The position numbers were made by a program, and so were the translations under genes. Positions 50,501 to 63,216 of a stretch of 64,000 nucleotides of DNA are shown one piece after another (position 1 is the first letter of the stretch; every line of letters starts with the position of its first letter). A model generated the notes under the pieces. The model saw only the letters and a program-made list of their open reading frames with translations, ran no database searches and was not told the DNA's origin. The stretch lies in assembly GCF_003576645.1 (NCBI RefSeq), contig NC_044925.1, positions 2,991,893-3,055,892 of the forward strand, given 5' to 3'. Source of the DNA: Ipomoea triloba. Its lineage: Eukaryota; Streptophyta; Magnoliopsida; Solanales; Convolvulaceae.

Positions 50501-52657
50501 TTGTGAAGATGACGAGGGGGATAAGGAGAAGAACATAGCCGTTCCTGTTATTGTTGGACTATTGGTTGGGTTCGGTATCGTGATCATCGTTGGCCTGCTC
50601 TGGTGGAAGAGATATTTGTTTTGCAGGAAAGGAATAACCACAGGTAGTTACTTAATTAGAAACGTAGTGATCATATAGAGCTTGAAGTTGTTTAGTGTTA
50701 CTTATTTTTTGTTTTCTTTTAATAGTTTCATTTGACTAAATACGAAAACGAATGAAGTTGATAGATTAGTTCTGAATTCTCCATGGACAGGTCTGGAAGG
50801 GATGGAGTTGCAAATGGTTTCGTACACGTTAAAACAAATTAAAGCTGCTACAAACAACTTTGATATTGCAAACAAGCTCGGAGAAGGCGGGTTTGGTCCC
50901 GTATACAAGGTATCGATCTGAGAAGATGGCTTATAACTTTAAAAAGTGGGGCTTTGTCCTCTAACAAATGGTCTTTTTTAGGGTCGGTTAGCTGATGGTA
51001 CCTTGATTGCGGTGAAGCAACTATCCTCCAAATCGACGCAGGGAAATCGCGAGTTTTTGAACGAGATTGGCATGATTTCTTGCTTGCAACATCCGAATCT
51101 CGTTAAGCTTTACGGGTGCTGTATTGAAGGAGATCAGTTGCTGGTTGTGTATGAATACATGGAGAATAACAGCCTTGCTAGTGCATTGTTTGGTAAGTCC
51201 GTTATGTTGTAATGTCAGACACTCCCTTGGTAACTAGAAAGGATAGATATCTAAATATTTTTCAATACTTTGGGCGGTTTGTAATGCGTAGGCTCAGAGA
51301 AGAGTCAATTGATACTGGATTGGCCAACGAGATTCAAGATTTGCTTAGGGATTGCGAGAGGTCTAGCCTTTCTGCACGAGGAATCTAGCCTTAAGATTGT
51401 TCATAGAGACATTAAAGCTACCAACGTACTCCTTGACCGGGACCTCAACCCGAAAATTTCAGATTTTGGACTGGCTAGGCTTACCGAAGGCGAGAAGACC
51501 CATATTAGCACGAGAATTGCTGGAACAATGTAAGTTCGTTTTGCACTCATATCCAACTGCTAATTACTTCCATCCTCGTTTCTTGTTTTGTTTATAACAT
51601 TACAAATTGTTAAAACTCCACTGGACAAACTTTTTATGATTCAGAGGTTATATGGCACCCGAATATGCGTTATGGGGTTACTTGACCTACAAGGCAGATG
51701 TTTATAGCTTCGGAGTAGTACTGCTAGAAGTCATTAGTGGCAAGAACAATAACAACTACATGCCGAGCCACAATTGCATTTGTCTTTTAGATTGGGTACT
51801 CTTCATACATCTAACTATTAGTTAATATAGTCATGAGTTTTTCCACTTTTGGTCCCACGACTATGGGAATCTCCACATTTGGTCCATGACATTTAAATCC
51901 TTGCTACATTTGGCTCCTCCAACTTAATTTTCGTTCATCAGTAACCAAATTTCAAACAAATGACTTATCTTGAATGGGCAAAATTGTCATTTACGGTTAC
52001 TTTCCAGAGAAGTTTTTAAAGAAGTAATGAAAAATGACAATTTTGCCCTTTAAGGTAAGCCACTGGTGACCGAAAATTAGGTCGGAGAGACCAAATATGG
52101 CCAGGATTTAAAAGTTTTGGGTCAGATGTGAAAAAATTAATAGGCGGGAAATAGTCCCATAGTCATTTAACCAAAAGTGGAAAAAACTCTATAGTTAATA
52201 ACGGTTAGTTATTAACATAGATATCTGCAAAAGTCGGGGAAATGTTAATCAATGATCTCTCATAATGTTCTAGGCTTGTCACCTGCAACTCAGCGGAAAC
52301 CTGGAAGAGCTCATTGATCCAAAGATGGATGGTCTTATCAACGAAAAAGAAGCAGAAATGATAGTGAAAGTCGGGTTATTGTGCACGAGTGCAACTCCAT
52401 CTCTGAGACCTACAATGTCCGAGGTTGTGGGCATGCTCGAAGGCAAAATCGCCATCCCTGACGAGATCCCCGAAGCAAGTACATACACTGATGATTTGAG
52501 GTTCAAGGCCATGAAAGACTTCCACCGCGAAAAGCTTAAGCAGATGTCCACTGGAAGCCAAACTCAGTACTCAACAACAGTTCAAACCGGCTTAGGTTCT
52601 ACGTCTACTTCTGCTACTGATTACTATGAATACGATCCTTCATCGCGATCCAAATGA
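44548..52657 (+). CDS. LRR-malectin receptor-like Ser/Thr kinase (LRR-VIII-2), active type
   Basis: 24 exons, all GT-AG: 44548-44644, 45669-45846, 46131-46202, 46289-46357, 46438-46509, 46740-46811, 46916-46987, 47070-47141, 47241-47312, 47424-47495, 47579-47650, 47845-47916, 48040-48105, 48390-48449, 48554-48601, 48759-48802, 49425-49813, 49889-50084, 50491-50643, 50791-50909, 50982-51192, 51292-51529, 51645-51795, 52274-52657. The 1016-residue product has a signal peptide (1 to about 26), LRRs on exons of about 72 nt each, a malectin domain (about 404-598, starting [10 protein letters not shown]), one membrane helix (about 614-637) and a kinase domain. Kinase motifs are complete: GEGGFG (680-685), K701, HRDIK (D799), DFG (D817), APEY. 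It is an RD-type kinase of the plasma membrane; ligand and substrates are unknown. It resembles Arabidopsis At1g07650/At1g53440-type proteins. A SINE lies in intron 1 and an inverted-repeat element in the last intron. Confidence 0.95.
45394..45573 (+). mobile_element. 5'-truncated SINE in RLK intron 1
   Basis: A 180-bp insertion with a tRNA B-box-like AAGTTCGACTCCC near its left end and an A-rich tail (AAAAAAAGAAAAG), flanked by an exact 19-bp duplication AAAGATAGATCATGGTGAT (45375-45393, 45574-45592). These are the marks of target-primed reverse transcription. Confidence 0.85.
51821..52205. mobile_element. inverted-repeat element in the last RLK intron
   Basis: The left part (GAGTTTTTCCACTTTTGGTC, ACGACTATGGGA) is matched in inverted orientation by the right part (CCCATAGTCATTTAACCAAA, AGTGGAAAAAACTC). 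The middle also pairs (CATTTTTCATT-type words near 51970-52050). Length about 385 bp; a clear target-site duplication was not found. Confidence 0.7.
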
Positions 52658-53919
52658 GATATTTATACCATTTTTCTGCTTCTCACTTGTACAGCGCTTC
52701 GCTTGCCTCGAGGGGCACTGCCATCCCACAATTCGACCATTCTCCGACCTTCATGGTATTCATTATCTGACTAGCTGCTATAGTGTTTTGGTCTTCTTTC
52801 TTACACTTCTCATAGTGATTGTTTTAGTGAGTAAATATATGTTCAAAAGTTTTAGAGTGTAGAGAGGTTTTTGTAGTGAAATCTACAGAGTAGGGACTGG
52901 AAACTTGTACAAACTTGTTACAGAGACAGAGTACTTGAAATCTATTTTTTCCCATATACCCCCCATTATCCAATACCATTTGAAAGTCATAGACATAATG
53001 TAGACTGGAACCAGACTCTTTCCCATACAGAGTGACTTTCTTATGAGACCTTCTCAGAGAGTTAGGGATAATGAGAAAGGTCGAGTTTAAAAGGAAATGT
53101 AATACTAATTAGGGATAAATTTATTTTTACTTACATGCTTTTAAATGAAAATGTAATATTTAAAGGTTAAAGATTCATGATGGAAAATGTAATATTCATA
53201 AAGAACTTGACTCGCCCCATGTCTCATAGTAGTTTTTGCCTATATATACATAATCATAAGGTTTAGATTTTATTTAAAAAATGAGAATAATAACATGAAC
53301 ATAACTATAAGATAAGATAAATTACAATGCTTCTACGATGTATTATTTATGTCAACTACTATGTAGTGTGATGACACATTTGTTATTGAATTCCAATAGT
53401 GAGGGCGTCATTGGGAAGTATGAAATGGTAAAAAAAAAATCTCAATTCTCAAAGCACCAATAACTTGGATTTTGGGGGTGCTGAAACACAACACATACAA
53501 TTTACAAAGTGGAAAATATAAAATAATAGCATTGTACATGCATGTCATATATCACAACTATTTCACAAAAGCAAAACATACTAGCAAGAGAGGAGAGACA
53601 AACAATATTGAAAATAGGAAAGCACTACAGATTCTGAAACTCAAATGGTGGTGTGTAAGTACAAATCTATGCTGGTTTTGAGTTGTTGTGCTGAAACAAA
53701 TGGTTTTCCAAAGGAATTAAACCAGCTTGCACCATCACTTGTGAGTTTCAGAAAGCTCACTTAATTGTTTTGGGAATTGAAACCATTCATTTATTTCAGC
53801 AGATCAGAACAAGTGAAAAGCAGCATACATTTGTAGTGCTGTTCTTCAAGCAGTGCTGATGGGAGAAGCAGAAACACTGGTGTCCCTTAAACACTGGATT
53901 TTGAATGGTGAGTTGAGAG
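52658..53919. other. convergent intergenic region between two receptor kinases
   Basis: Holds the 3' UTRs of both genes. At 53350-53410 the string GTCAACTACTATGTAGTGTG recurs at about 36307, a dispersed repeat. No further gene is recognised; open frames on the plus strand at 53853-54116 are antisense to the next gene. Confidence 0.45.
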
Positions 53920-56900
53920 CTAAGTTGTGGAAATCTCACCATGTGGTTGAGGATCTGAATGCTGCTTTAAACTTTCCTTTAGATCCTTCAATGGAAGCTG
54001 CTCCTTTAAAACCTTCACAACTTGAGACATGGTTGGTCTTTGATCTGGGTACTGGTCCAAGCACATCAATGCTAGTTCTAACATTGTCTCTGCTTGATCC
54101 CAATCCACTGTGTTAGATATGCTTTTGTCAACTAGATTCATAAAATGCCCTTCTCTCTGCTTTTCACGTGCCGCCTGCAATCATACACATGTACAATGAT
54201 ATGATAACAACGTAATGACTAACCAACTGATGATAGATATAATTAATTAAGTTTGACTCCGGCCTTACGAGATCTGGAAGGTACTCGGTGTCAGCCCCGC
54301 TGCTAGACATTGAAAACTTTTCTTTCTTTCCGCTAACAACTATAAGTACAACAACTCCAAAGCTATACACATCTGCCTTTGTTGTTAAGAGGTCATATTT
54401 TGCGTATTCAGGTGCCATGTATACCCTGCACATCAGAATAATGCTTTCAAGTGAGAACCTATTAATTGGCTATTTGATTGTTTACAATTCTGGGAAATAT
54501 TGGTTGTCCAGAAAAATATGATCGAGGGAGCAATTACACTGTTCCTTCCTCCCGTAACTTTCCCTGGTCATGGAGCCTGGAAAATCTGAAGTCAGATATC
54601 TTAGCATTGTCTTGTTTGTCGAGAAAAATGGTGGTTGGTTTGATATTTCCATGAACATTTTTCTGCTTGCCCTCATGTAGAAAAGCTAGACCTTCTGCTA
54701 TGCCAAGGCAAATATTGTGCCTTTTTGGCCAATTTAATCTCGACCTGTCTGAACCTGTGAGGAAACTACTGTTAGTTGTTTACTGCTGCTAGACAATAGA
54801 CATGCTAAAGTGATCCAAGATCGTATGAAGCTAAATGGATAGAGACACTGTAGTACATACCAAAAAGTGCATTTTGAAGGGAATTATGGCCTATATCCTC
54901 ATAAACAAGCAACAATTGGTTCTTCTCTGCAATGCATCCCATCAGCTTTACAAAGTTGGGATGTTCCTTGAGAGAAATTGTAGAATCATTTTCTCGAAAT
55001 GCACGTATTATATCTTTTGTGGCTGAAGCCTTTTCAACTGCAACCACCATTCCATTACCGAGTGTAGCCTGATTGAATTGAATATAATTCAAGTTAAGTA
55101 GCTAACATTACAATGACAAAAAGCGATCATATAGAGGAGCTACATCTCTATTATATTATATTGTAGAAACTCTATTATTTCAAGAGAATTTCATTTTACT
55201 TGAAGCAAAACTAACCTCATAGAAAGTTCCAAAGGCACCATTACCAAGCTCGTGCTTGAAATTTTTGGCAGCAGCTTTTACTTTTTGGAAGTTGTAAAGT
55301 CCTCCAGGATACAACTCAACCATTCCTACACCAAAAATCAATGGCGCGCGGCTAGAGATCAGTGCCCTCCCCACAACAACAATAACAGGCAAGCCAATTG
55401 TTTAAGAAGCTAAGTTACCTTCATGTGAATTGTCTTCAATCTTCCAGAAATAAACTATCAACACTATCAAAAGAATTAAGACAGATAATGAGATTGCAGC
55501 CATCATTGGAGGAGCCATCATTGGAGGAGACGGATCGCTCTTTGTCTCTTTAGCTTTATCTGGAAGGATTGGCATCACGAAATATCAAATTGATAAGAAA
55601 AGTAGGATACAATCGAAATGGTGCACTATGTAAGGACAAAATAAACAAGTATGACTTACAAGGATATACAGAAATTGCAGATATAAGTGGACCTGTGTAC
55701 ATTGAACCCTTCCCTAACCAATATAAGTGAATCTCCAGTCGACTATTATTCTTAACTGTAACATTTTCTGTTTTGTTTATGTAAGCCTTACCTACACCCC
55801 TTGCTTCCTTTTCTATGTTGAAATCATTAAGTACATTTATTCCCTGCAATCATAATCAGCTTTCAATAATAATCAAATGAGACCACCTCTTCCCATGAGT
55901 TTTGTGAGATCCTTCATAAATGCATACAAGCTACAACACGAATGCACTACACACAAATTAGATTGTGTACAATTCACCCAACATGAATGCACATAATCTA
56001 CCCTGTGTGCATTCATATAGTAGCTTGTGTGCATTTTCGAAAGGGCTCATGGGACTCACGGAAATATGCATGTGAATGCACTTCAACATTAGCCTATATA
56101 TATAGTGCAATATATGCTTGTATTGGTAGTTGTACCATATATATATACCTGGATATCCACATTAAAAACTCGACCTGATTTGTTGAGATATGGGGTTTTA
56201 TAGTTGCCGTTGCTAACTAACTCAGCAAAGTGAAGTTCCACAGTATATTCACCATCCTTTAAACAAAATCCATAATACTTCAAGGAGATTGGGGATACAC
56301 GTGCTGTACTGTAAAGAGCTTCATCACCAACACCAACAATGCATGTATTGTTCATTATGTATTCGCCATTTGAGTAGGTTCCCATACTACTATAACCCCA
56401 TCTTAAACTGCTACTCAGAAAGAAAGTTGAACTTCCATTTGAGTTCAGATCGCCTTCATAATTATTTCCATTTATTTGCATTGATTCACCACCACAATTT
56501 ATAAATAGACTGTCATTTACTGCAATGGAAAAAATGTTTCTGTTAGGCAGGAGGACCAGTATCCCGTGTCCACAAGAAGCCCACCACATTGGGTGTGACT
56601 GTGACTGTCAGTGCTCTCATGTGTCCTTGTTCACAATTTACCACCCAAGAATCAACTGAGTTGCCCAGCTGAGCCTTTTATCATTAATATACTCACATTG
56701 GTCTTTCAGTTTGCTGCTGCAGCTATAGCCAACATGTTCCCAATCTGTACCCCTAAAATATCAAAATAAACACAAAAACAAGATCATTCACTTCAAACCA
56801 ACTAGATAGCCCATTTACATTTTTGTGTTTTTTGAGGGGAGGAATGAGTGTCCACTGTCCACCAAATGAAGAGGAAGCTAGCTAGTGCTTACCCGTCATC

Positions 56901-57864
56901 ACTGGAATTAAGGGATGAGAAAAAGTTCCTGCAATAGAAATTAAAGATCCAAAGTATGAAAAATCAAAACATCTAGGGAAAAGGCATAATAAAGAAAAGC
57001 ATAGTCGATTAGAAATCCTCACAGCGTAGATGAGTTTGAATGCAATTTTTGAATTTGTGCGACATTATTTGTGAAAAGATTTTCAGACACATCACTGCAT
57101 TAAATGAAAAGTAAACAATAAGTTAAGAATAAATCGCCAGACATTTGAGAAAATGGTAATGGCAATTCCTTTCTACACATGCATTCTTGTCCAATCCTCT
57201 AAACATGCATAAAATTGTCCATTACATGCTAAAGTTACGTTTTGCATGTTTTGGGTTATGTCTCGATGGAATGGAATGAGATGAGAACAAGAATAAGTGA
57301 TGACTGGGCCTAACACTTTCAGTTCAAATCCAGCCTACATGATCGAGATCAAATATTGTGGCCAAAATCATTAGACATCAGCTTCAATTCTTTATTAATG
57401 TTAGCCAGAAAGTGGATAGATTTCAATATAATGCATCAAAACTTTTACACAATCCTTACTCTAGAGCGTACAACATACTGTTCACTTACATATTCATAGT
57501 CGAATTGATCATCCATGTTGGAATTGTCCCATTGAGCTTATTTCCTCGGAGAAATCTGAAAAAACAACTCAAATTAAGATTCTAACAAATCTAACTTGCT
57601 TTGATGCCTAATGTATAGCAGACTCAACAATAAGAAATACAGTATATATATAATGTTTTTGTGAAAGCAATGGATATGATATGTTTATGTAAACTTGCTT
57701 ACATGTACATTGGTGAGATGAGAGTGGAATGATTTGGAATTTGACCAAACAAACTATTGAAACTCAAGTCCCTGAAGGAAAATATATATAATGAAAATAA
57801 TCAAAATTAAACATGCCAAATTGTTCATAAGTGGATTCAATTCAGACAGCTGAGAGTTGAGATC

Positions 57865-57903
<39 letters not shown>

Positions 57904-58509
57904 AATGATATGATATGATGTCCGAAGAATAATTTAATTTGCAAATAACTCACAGTAAATACAGTCCCCTTAGATTCCAGATGATGTCAGGAATAGGGCC
58001 AGCAAGTGAACAGTTCCTCAATGTCCTGATCCAAATTAAAACAGGTAGATGAGCATTATATATATAATAATATATTAGGACTATAGTAGTAGCTTCAATT
58101 CAAAGCAAAGGGAGCAGATTAAAGTATCTGAGAAATGAAAGCTCACAGATATTTCAAGGAATCCATATTTGTAAAATTAGTAAACTGCGACTCTCCTCCT
58201 CCAACTAAGTCGCTTACCATCCTGCAATATATATACAAGATGAAAATTAAGACGTGTTCAATAAATTTATTACATTAATCAATCTCTCTCGCTTGCTCGC
58301 TCCATCTTACAATGCCACAAGATTTGTCAAGCTTGAAAATGTAGCAGTAGTGAGAGGACCTTCGAAATTATTTCCCATTAGAATCCTACTCAATCCATCA
58401 ACAAATGAGGATCCATCCATCATATCATAATATATATAAAACCACAATTAAGTTTCATCATATCAATTGCATGCGTTTGGTGCTAGCTAGGTATGTGTGT
58501 GTGTATATA

Positions 58510-58549
<40 letters not shown>

Positions 58550-60974
58550 TACAATTGTGTGAGGTTTTGTAGTTGTCCAGTGAAATCTGGGATTCGCCCA
58601 CTCAAGTTGGTCCCTTGAATAATGCTGAAGAAATAATTAATTAGCAGATCAGAGCAGATGACTGATTAGGTTGAAATTAAGGCAAGCAAACATTGTTATT
58701 AATTACATACATACTTACAGATATTTAAGAAGAACTAGATTTTCAAGCTTATCGGGCAGAGGACCGGAGAAGTCATTGTTACTAATGTCGCTGAAGAATT
58801 AATATAAACAAGATATCGTATTGAAAATGTACACAAAATTTTTAAAAGAAATTAAATAATAAACCAGAAAGAATGAACAAGTTCTTGCCCATTAATTAAT
58901 CATATCGAATGAGTTAATGAATTAATTAATCACGGAGTATATAGTTACAGCGATGTTAGATTTACGAGGGAACCAAATTGAGTTTGAATTGAACCGCTAA
59001 ATAAATTAGCGGATAGATTCCTGCAATCAAACTCGTACATGCATCATTTCATTATTTCATATATAGCTCCATTTATTAATTCAATTAGGGATTGTTTGAT
59101 ATAGTTTGGGTTAATCTTGCTGGTAAAAGGCGAAATTCCTTATCCTCTCACACCTCAACTTATTAGGAGGAAGGACTAGTGTCTGTTAGCCACAAAGAGC
59201 TCATCAAATTGGATGAAACTCCTACATTGTGGCTACTAGGCTCAACTGTGTTCTTTCCCACAATCTTATCACCCATGAACCAACTGATGTTAATCTTGTA
59301 AGATGGACCGTGCTGTAGTATATAACAATTTGGTGTACTCCGAAATAGTTATTGACCCAAAAATAGGGTATCCAATTGAAAATGTGAACAATTTTTTTTA
59401 AAAAATAAATTAAATACTCTATCTATCTCATTTTATGTATTTGATTTGGTTATTAAGACTTGAGGTTATTTATTACAAATAATTTTTTCATAATATTAAG
59501 TTTAGTATTAACATATCATATAAAATTTATATATTTAGAAATTACATTAAAAGTACTATTAAATACCAAAAAAAAATTATAAGAAGAGACTACAGAAAAT
59601 AAGCAAAGAAAAAAAAGAGTTTGTTTGACTAATAAATTACGAACATGACAAGTAAAATGTCATAGAAAAAAGTACCCCTCTGTCTAATTTTATATGTCTT
59701 ACTTACTATTCATTGGTTAAATAAACTTTTTCTTCTTTGTTTATTTTCTTTAGTAGTTTTTACTTATTTTTAAATTTAAATTTTTTGTGTGTTTAATAGT
59801 ACTTTTAATGTAGTTTCTAAATATATAAATTTTGTATATTAATACTAAACTTAATATTATGAAAAATTGAATTAAAAATAACTTCAGTCAAATATCGTTA
59901 ACTGAACCAGACACATAAAATGGGACGGAGGGAATAATAAATTAAACAAGATAGAATGATTCTAGCCTATTAAATAGATTACACATATACTTACAGATAC
60001 ACTAAATTTACAAAGGAGTTTAGTTGAGGTGGAATTGGACCATCAAATAAATTCCCAGATAGATCCCTGTAGTGAAAACCACAAGTACATTTTAGACATA
60101 GTTCAATTTATTTATTCAATTAGCTAACAAATAACTCAAAAACTTATATAAAACCATCTTTCGTTAAAAAAAATCAAATATGTAAACAAAAATTAAATAT
60201 TTTTCTATAAGTCAAAAAGTATTATATTTTCAAGTTTGCTAAAAATTATTGTGTTTCCTTGACAAGTATCGGTAAAATGTAATACATACATTTTCATAAA
60301 AATGTAATAGTTGTTGATCCAAAAATATGACATCAAATTACAATTGAATATACTTTTTTCAAAACAAAATAAATAATAAACAAGAAATAATGATTCTTGC
60401 TTGTTAAATATATTAATAGGATTAGTAAATAAATTACTCACATACTTACATATGCTTTAGATTTAGAAACGAGCCGAGCTGGATTATAATTGAATCACTA
60501 AATAAATTATCAAATAGATCCCAATAGTGAAAAAAGCACAAAAGAATTTCAAATGGAGTTTCATTTATATATTCAATAGTTAACAGAAAAAAAAAAAACT
60601 TAATGTAATCATTTCACATGCTGAGTCTGAAATATGTAATACTTATTGTTATAAAGTATTTTTAAAGTTAATGCCTTTCAATAAGCTAACAAGCTAGTAT
60701 GGAGTATTACATTTTATAGTGCACTAAAAATATCACTTGTTTTTTGAAAAGTACTGATGAAAAATGTTATACTTATTTTATGAAAATGTAATAGTTGTTG
60801 ACCTATAAAGAGTATTAATAAATTGTTCATATAATTACAAATACATTAAATATACAATTAAGATAACTCAACCGAGTTGGAATTAAACTACTAAATAAAT
60901 TATCAAATAGATCCTTGTAGTGAAAACCACAAGTGCATTTCAGATAGAGTTCAATTTATATATTCAATCATGTA

Positions 60975-61011
<37 letters not shown>

Positions 61012-63017
61012 GCAATATTATATGAAGAATGTCAAATATATAATTTCTTTTAAGAAAAGTATAATACTAGCTAATAAGTATTATATTTTCTAACTCAATG
61101 GGGTAGCTCAAGTGGCACGGGTGGACCAGGACCATTAAACGAACGAAGAAAGATCCGGTGGATTTACCAAAAAGGTATTATATTTTCTAATTTAAGTATT
61201 AATGAAATGTAGTAATCATTCTTAACCTATCAAGAGGATATCAGATGGAAAATGTGCACAATTTTTAAAAAGAAATTAAACACTAAAAAAGTATTATATT
61301 TTCTAATTTACTGAAAACATATTACTTTTCTTTGAAAAGTATTAATGAAATGTAGTAATCATTGTTAACCTATCAAGAGGATATCAGATTGAAAATGTGC
61401 ACAATTTTAATTTTAAAAAGAAATTAAACACTAAACAAGATCCATAAATTATTACATGCTAATTAACGGAGAAGTAATTCTTGCCTGTTAATTAATAAAA
61501 TGAGTAAATAAATTACACATATACTTACAAATACTGTAGATTTACAAGGGAACTCAAGTGAGTAGGAAATGAACCATTGAATAAATTTTCAAATAGATAC
61601 CTGTAGTAGAAATCACAAGTATATTTTAGACTGAGTTTCATTTATTTATTCAATTAGCTAGTAAATAACATAAAAATCTATGAGAAACCTTCTCACGTGA
61701 GACACATCTCAAATATTTAACTTTTAACAAACAAAAATGAAATACTTTTATGTGAGCTAACAAGCTTGACATTTTCTAGCTTACTAAAAATTATTAGTTT
61801 TTCTATAAACGTATTGGTAAAATGTACTACTCTCACTATCCCATTTTATCTATCTTACTTACTATTCATTGGTCAAACTAACTCTTTCTTCTTTGGTTAT
61901 TTTCATTATTATGTTTTACTTATTTTTAAATTTGATTTTTTTTTGTGTTTAATAGTACTTTTAGTGTAGTTTCTAAATATATAAATATTATGAAAAATTG
62001 AATTAAAAATAACTTCAATCAAGCCTCGTTAACCAAACCAAACACATAAAATAGAATGGATGGAGTACTTTTTTACCGAAGATGTAACCGTTGTTGACTT
62101 AAAAATAGGATATCAAATTGAAAATGTGCACACTTTAAAAAAAGATATTAAAAATAAACAAATTAATAGAATATGTATATAAATTACTCATATACTTACA
62201 GATCTGTTAGATTTTTTAGGGAAGCCAACTGAGTTGGAATTGGACCGCCAAATGAGTTATTAGATAGATCCCTATAATGGAACCACAAGTGCATTTCAAA
62301 CAGAGTTCCATTTATTTATTCAATTAACTAAGTTAAAAGATATGGAGTACTTAATATAATATGTAAATAAATTACTCATATACTTACAGATATGTTAGAC
62401 TTTTTAGGGAAGCCAACTGAGTTGGAATTGGATCGCCAAATGAGTTACTAGATAGATCCCTATAATGGAACCACAAGTGCATTTCAATCAGCGTTCCATT
62501 TATTTATTCAATTAACTAAGTTAAAAGATATGGAGTACTTAATACAATATGTAAATAAATTACTCATATACTTACAGATATGTTAGATTTTTTAGGGAAG
62601 CCAACTGAGTTGGAATTGGACCACCAAATGAGTTACTAGATAGATCCCTATAATGGAACCACACAAGTGCATTTCAAACAGAGTTCCATTCATTTATTCA
62701 ATTAACTAAGATAAAAGATATGGAGTACTTAATAGAATATGTACATAAATTACTCATATACTTATAGAGATGTTAGATTTTTTAGGGAAGCCAATTGAGT
62801 TGGAATTGGACCGCCAAATGAGTTACTAGATAGATCCCTATAATGGAACCACAAGTGCATTTCAAAACGGAGTTTCATTTATTTATTCAATTAACTAAGC
62901 TAAAAGATACTTAATAGAATACGTAAATAAATTAATCATACTTACAGAGATATTAGATTTTTTAGGGAAGCCACTTGAGGTGGAATTGGACCGCCAAATG
63001 AATTATCAGATAGAGTC
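53920..63017 (-). CDS. LRR-malectin receptor-like pseudokinase (LRR-VIII-2), 5' end not in window
   Basis: Exons in transcript order: 63017-62946, 62647-62576, 62459-62388, 62271-62200, 61600-61529, 60066-59995, 59020-58949, 58790-58719, 58624-58553, 58388-58311, 58221-58147, 58025-57954, 57771-57703, 57555-57490, 57094-57023, 56928-56893, 56752-56697, 56519-56149, 55843-55660, 55559-55419, 55325-55216, 55068-54861, 54754-54538, 54425-54269, 54174-53920. About 938 residues stay in one frame. Order: LRRs, malectin ([10 protein letters not shown]...), membrane helix ([19 protein letters not shown]), kinase-like domain. The glycine loop (GNGAFG) and APEY remain, but VAVK is VAVE, the helix-C glutamate aligns with N, HRD is HGN and DFG is DFR. 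It is predicted unable to transfer phosphate and more likely acts as a co-receptor or scaffold, if expressed. Signal peptide and LRR-capping exons are absent; they may lie beyond the CACTA element or be lost. Confidence 0.88.
59675..59934. mobile_element. Stowaway-like MITE, copy 2 (in pseudokinase intron)
   Basis: Begins CCCCTCTGTCTAATTTTAT and ends AAAATGGGACGGAGGG, with TA flanks. Long near-identity to the copy at 3132 (TCTTACTTACTATTCATTGG, TTAATACTAAACTTAATATT). Confidence 0.85.
60450..60521 (-). pseudogene. decayed LRR exon, acceptor lost
   Basis: A 72-nt LRR exon copy still open in frame and with a GTAAG donor, but the AG acceptor reads TG (CTATTG before GGATC). It would be skipped; because the exon is symmetric, the frame survives. 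Confidence 0.7.
60839..60913 (-). pseudogene. decayed LRR exon, length changed
   Basis: A recognisable LRR exon copy with a small net insertion. Using the only nearby AG (CTACAAG) puts a TAA stop in frame. Non-functional unless skipped. Confidence 0.65.
61830..62065. mobile_element. Stowaway-like MITE, copy 3 (in pseudokinase intron)
   Basis: Begins CTCTCACTATCCCATTTTAT and ends ATAGAATGGATGGAG, with TA on both sides (61828-61829, 62066-62067). Slightly shorter than the other two copies because of an internal deletion near 61985. Confidence 0.8.
62200..63017 (-). repeat. tandem array of five LRR exon units
   Basis: Units start at 62200, 62388, 62576, 62766 and 62946, spacing 188, 188, 190 and 180 bp. 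Each holds a 72-nt LRR exon plus about 116 bp of intron. The exons share [20 protein letters not shown] sequence with few changes. The unit at 62766-62837 has its donor changed from GT to AT (CTCT then ATAAGT), so it is probably skipped. All exons are phase 2/2. Confidence 0.9.
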
Positions 63018-63216
63018 CTATAATGAAAATCACAAGTTCATTTCCAATAGAGTTACATTTATTTATCAATTAACTAAGTTCACAAGTTCATTTCCAATAG
63101 AATTACATTTATTTATCATTTAACAAAGCTAACAGATAAATGTGATATTATTTCAAAAGTTTTGAAAGTAGAAAAATGATGCACAATACTCCAACTTAGA
63201 GTAATATATAAAATGT

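Noticed and set aside
56520..56589. Upstream extension of the malectin frame to an ATG at 56589
   Set aside because: The acceptor at 56519-56520 and the preceding 56-nt exon give the correct phase; the extension is intron read-through.
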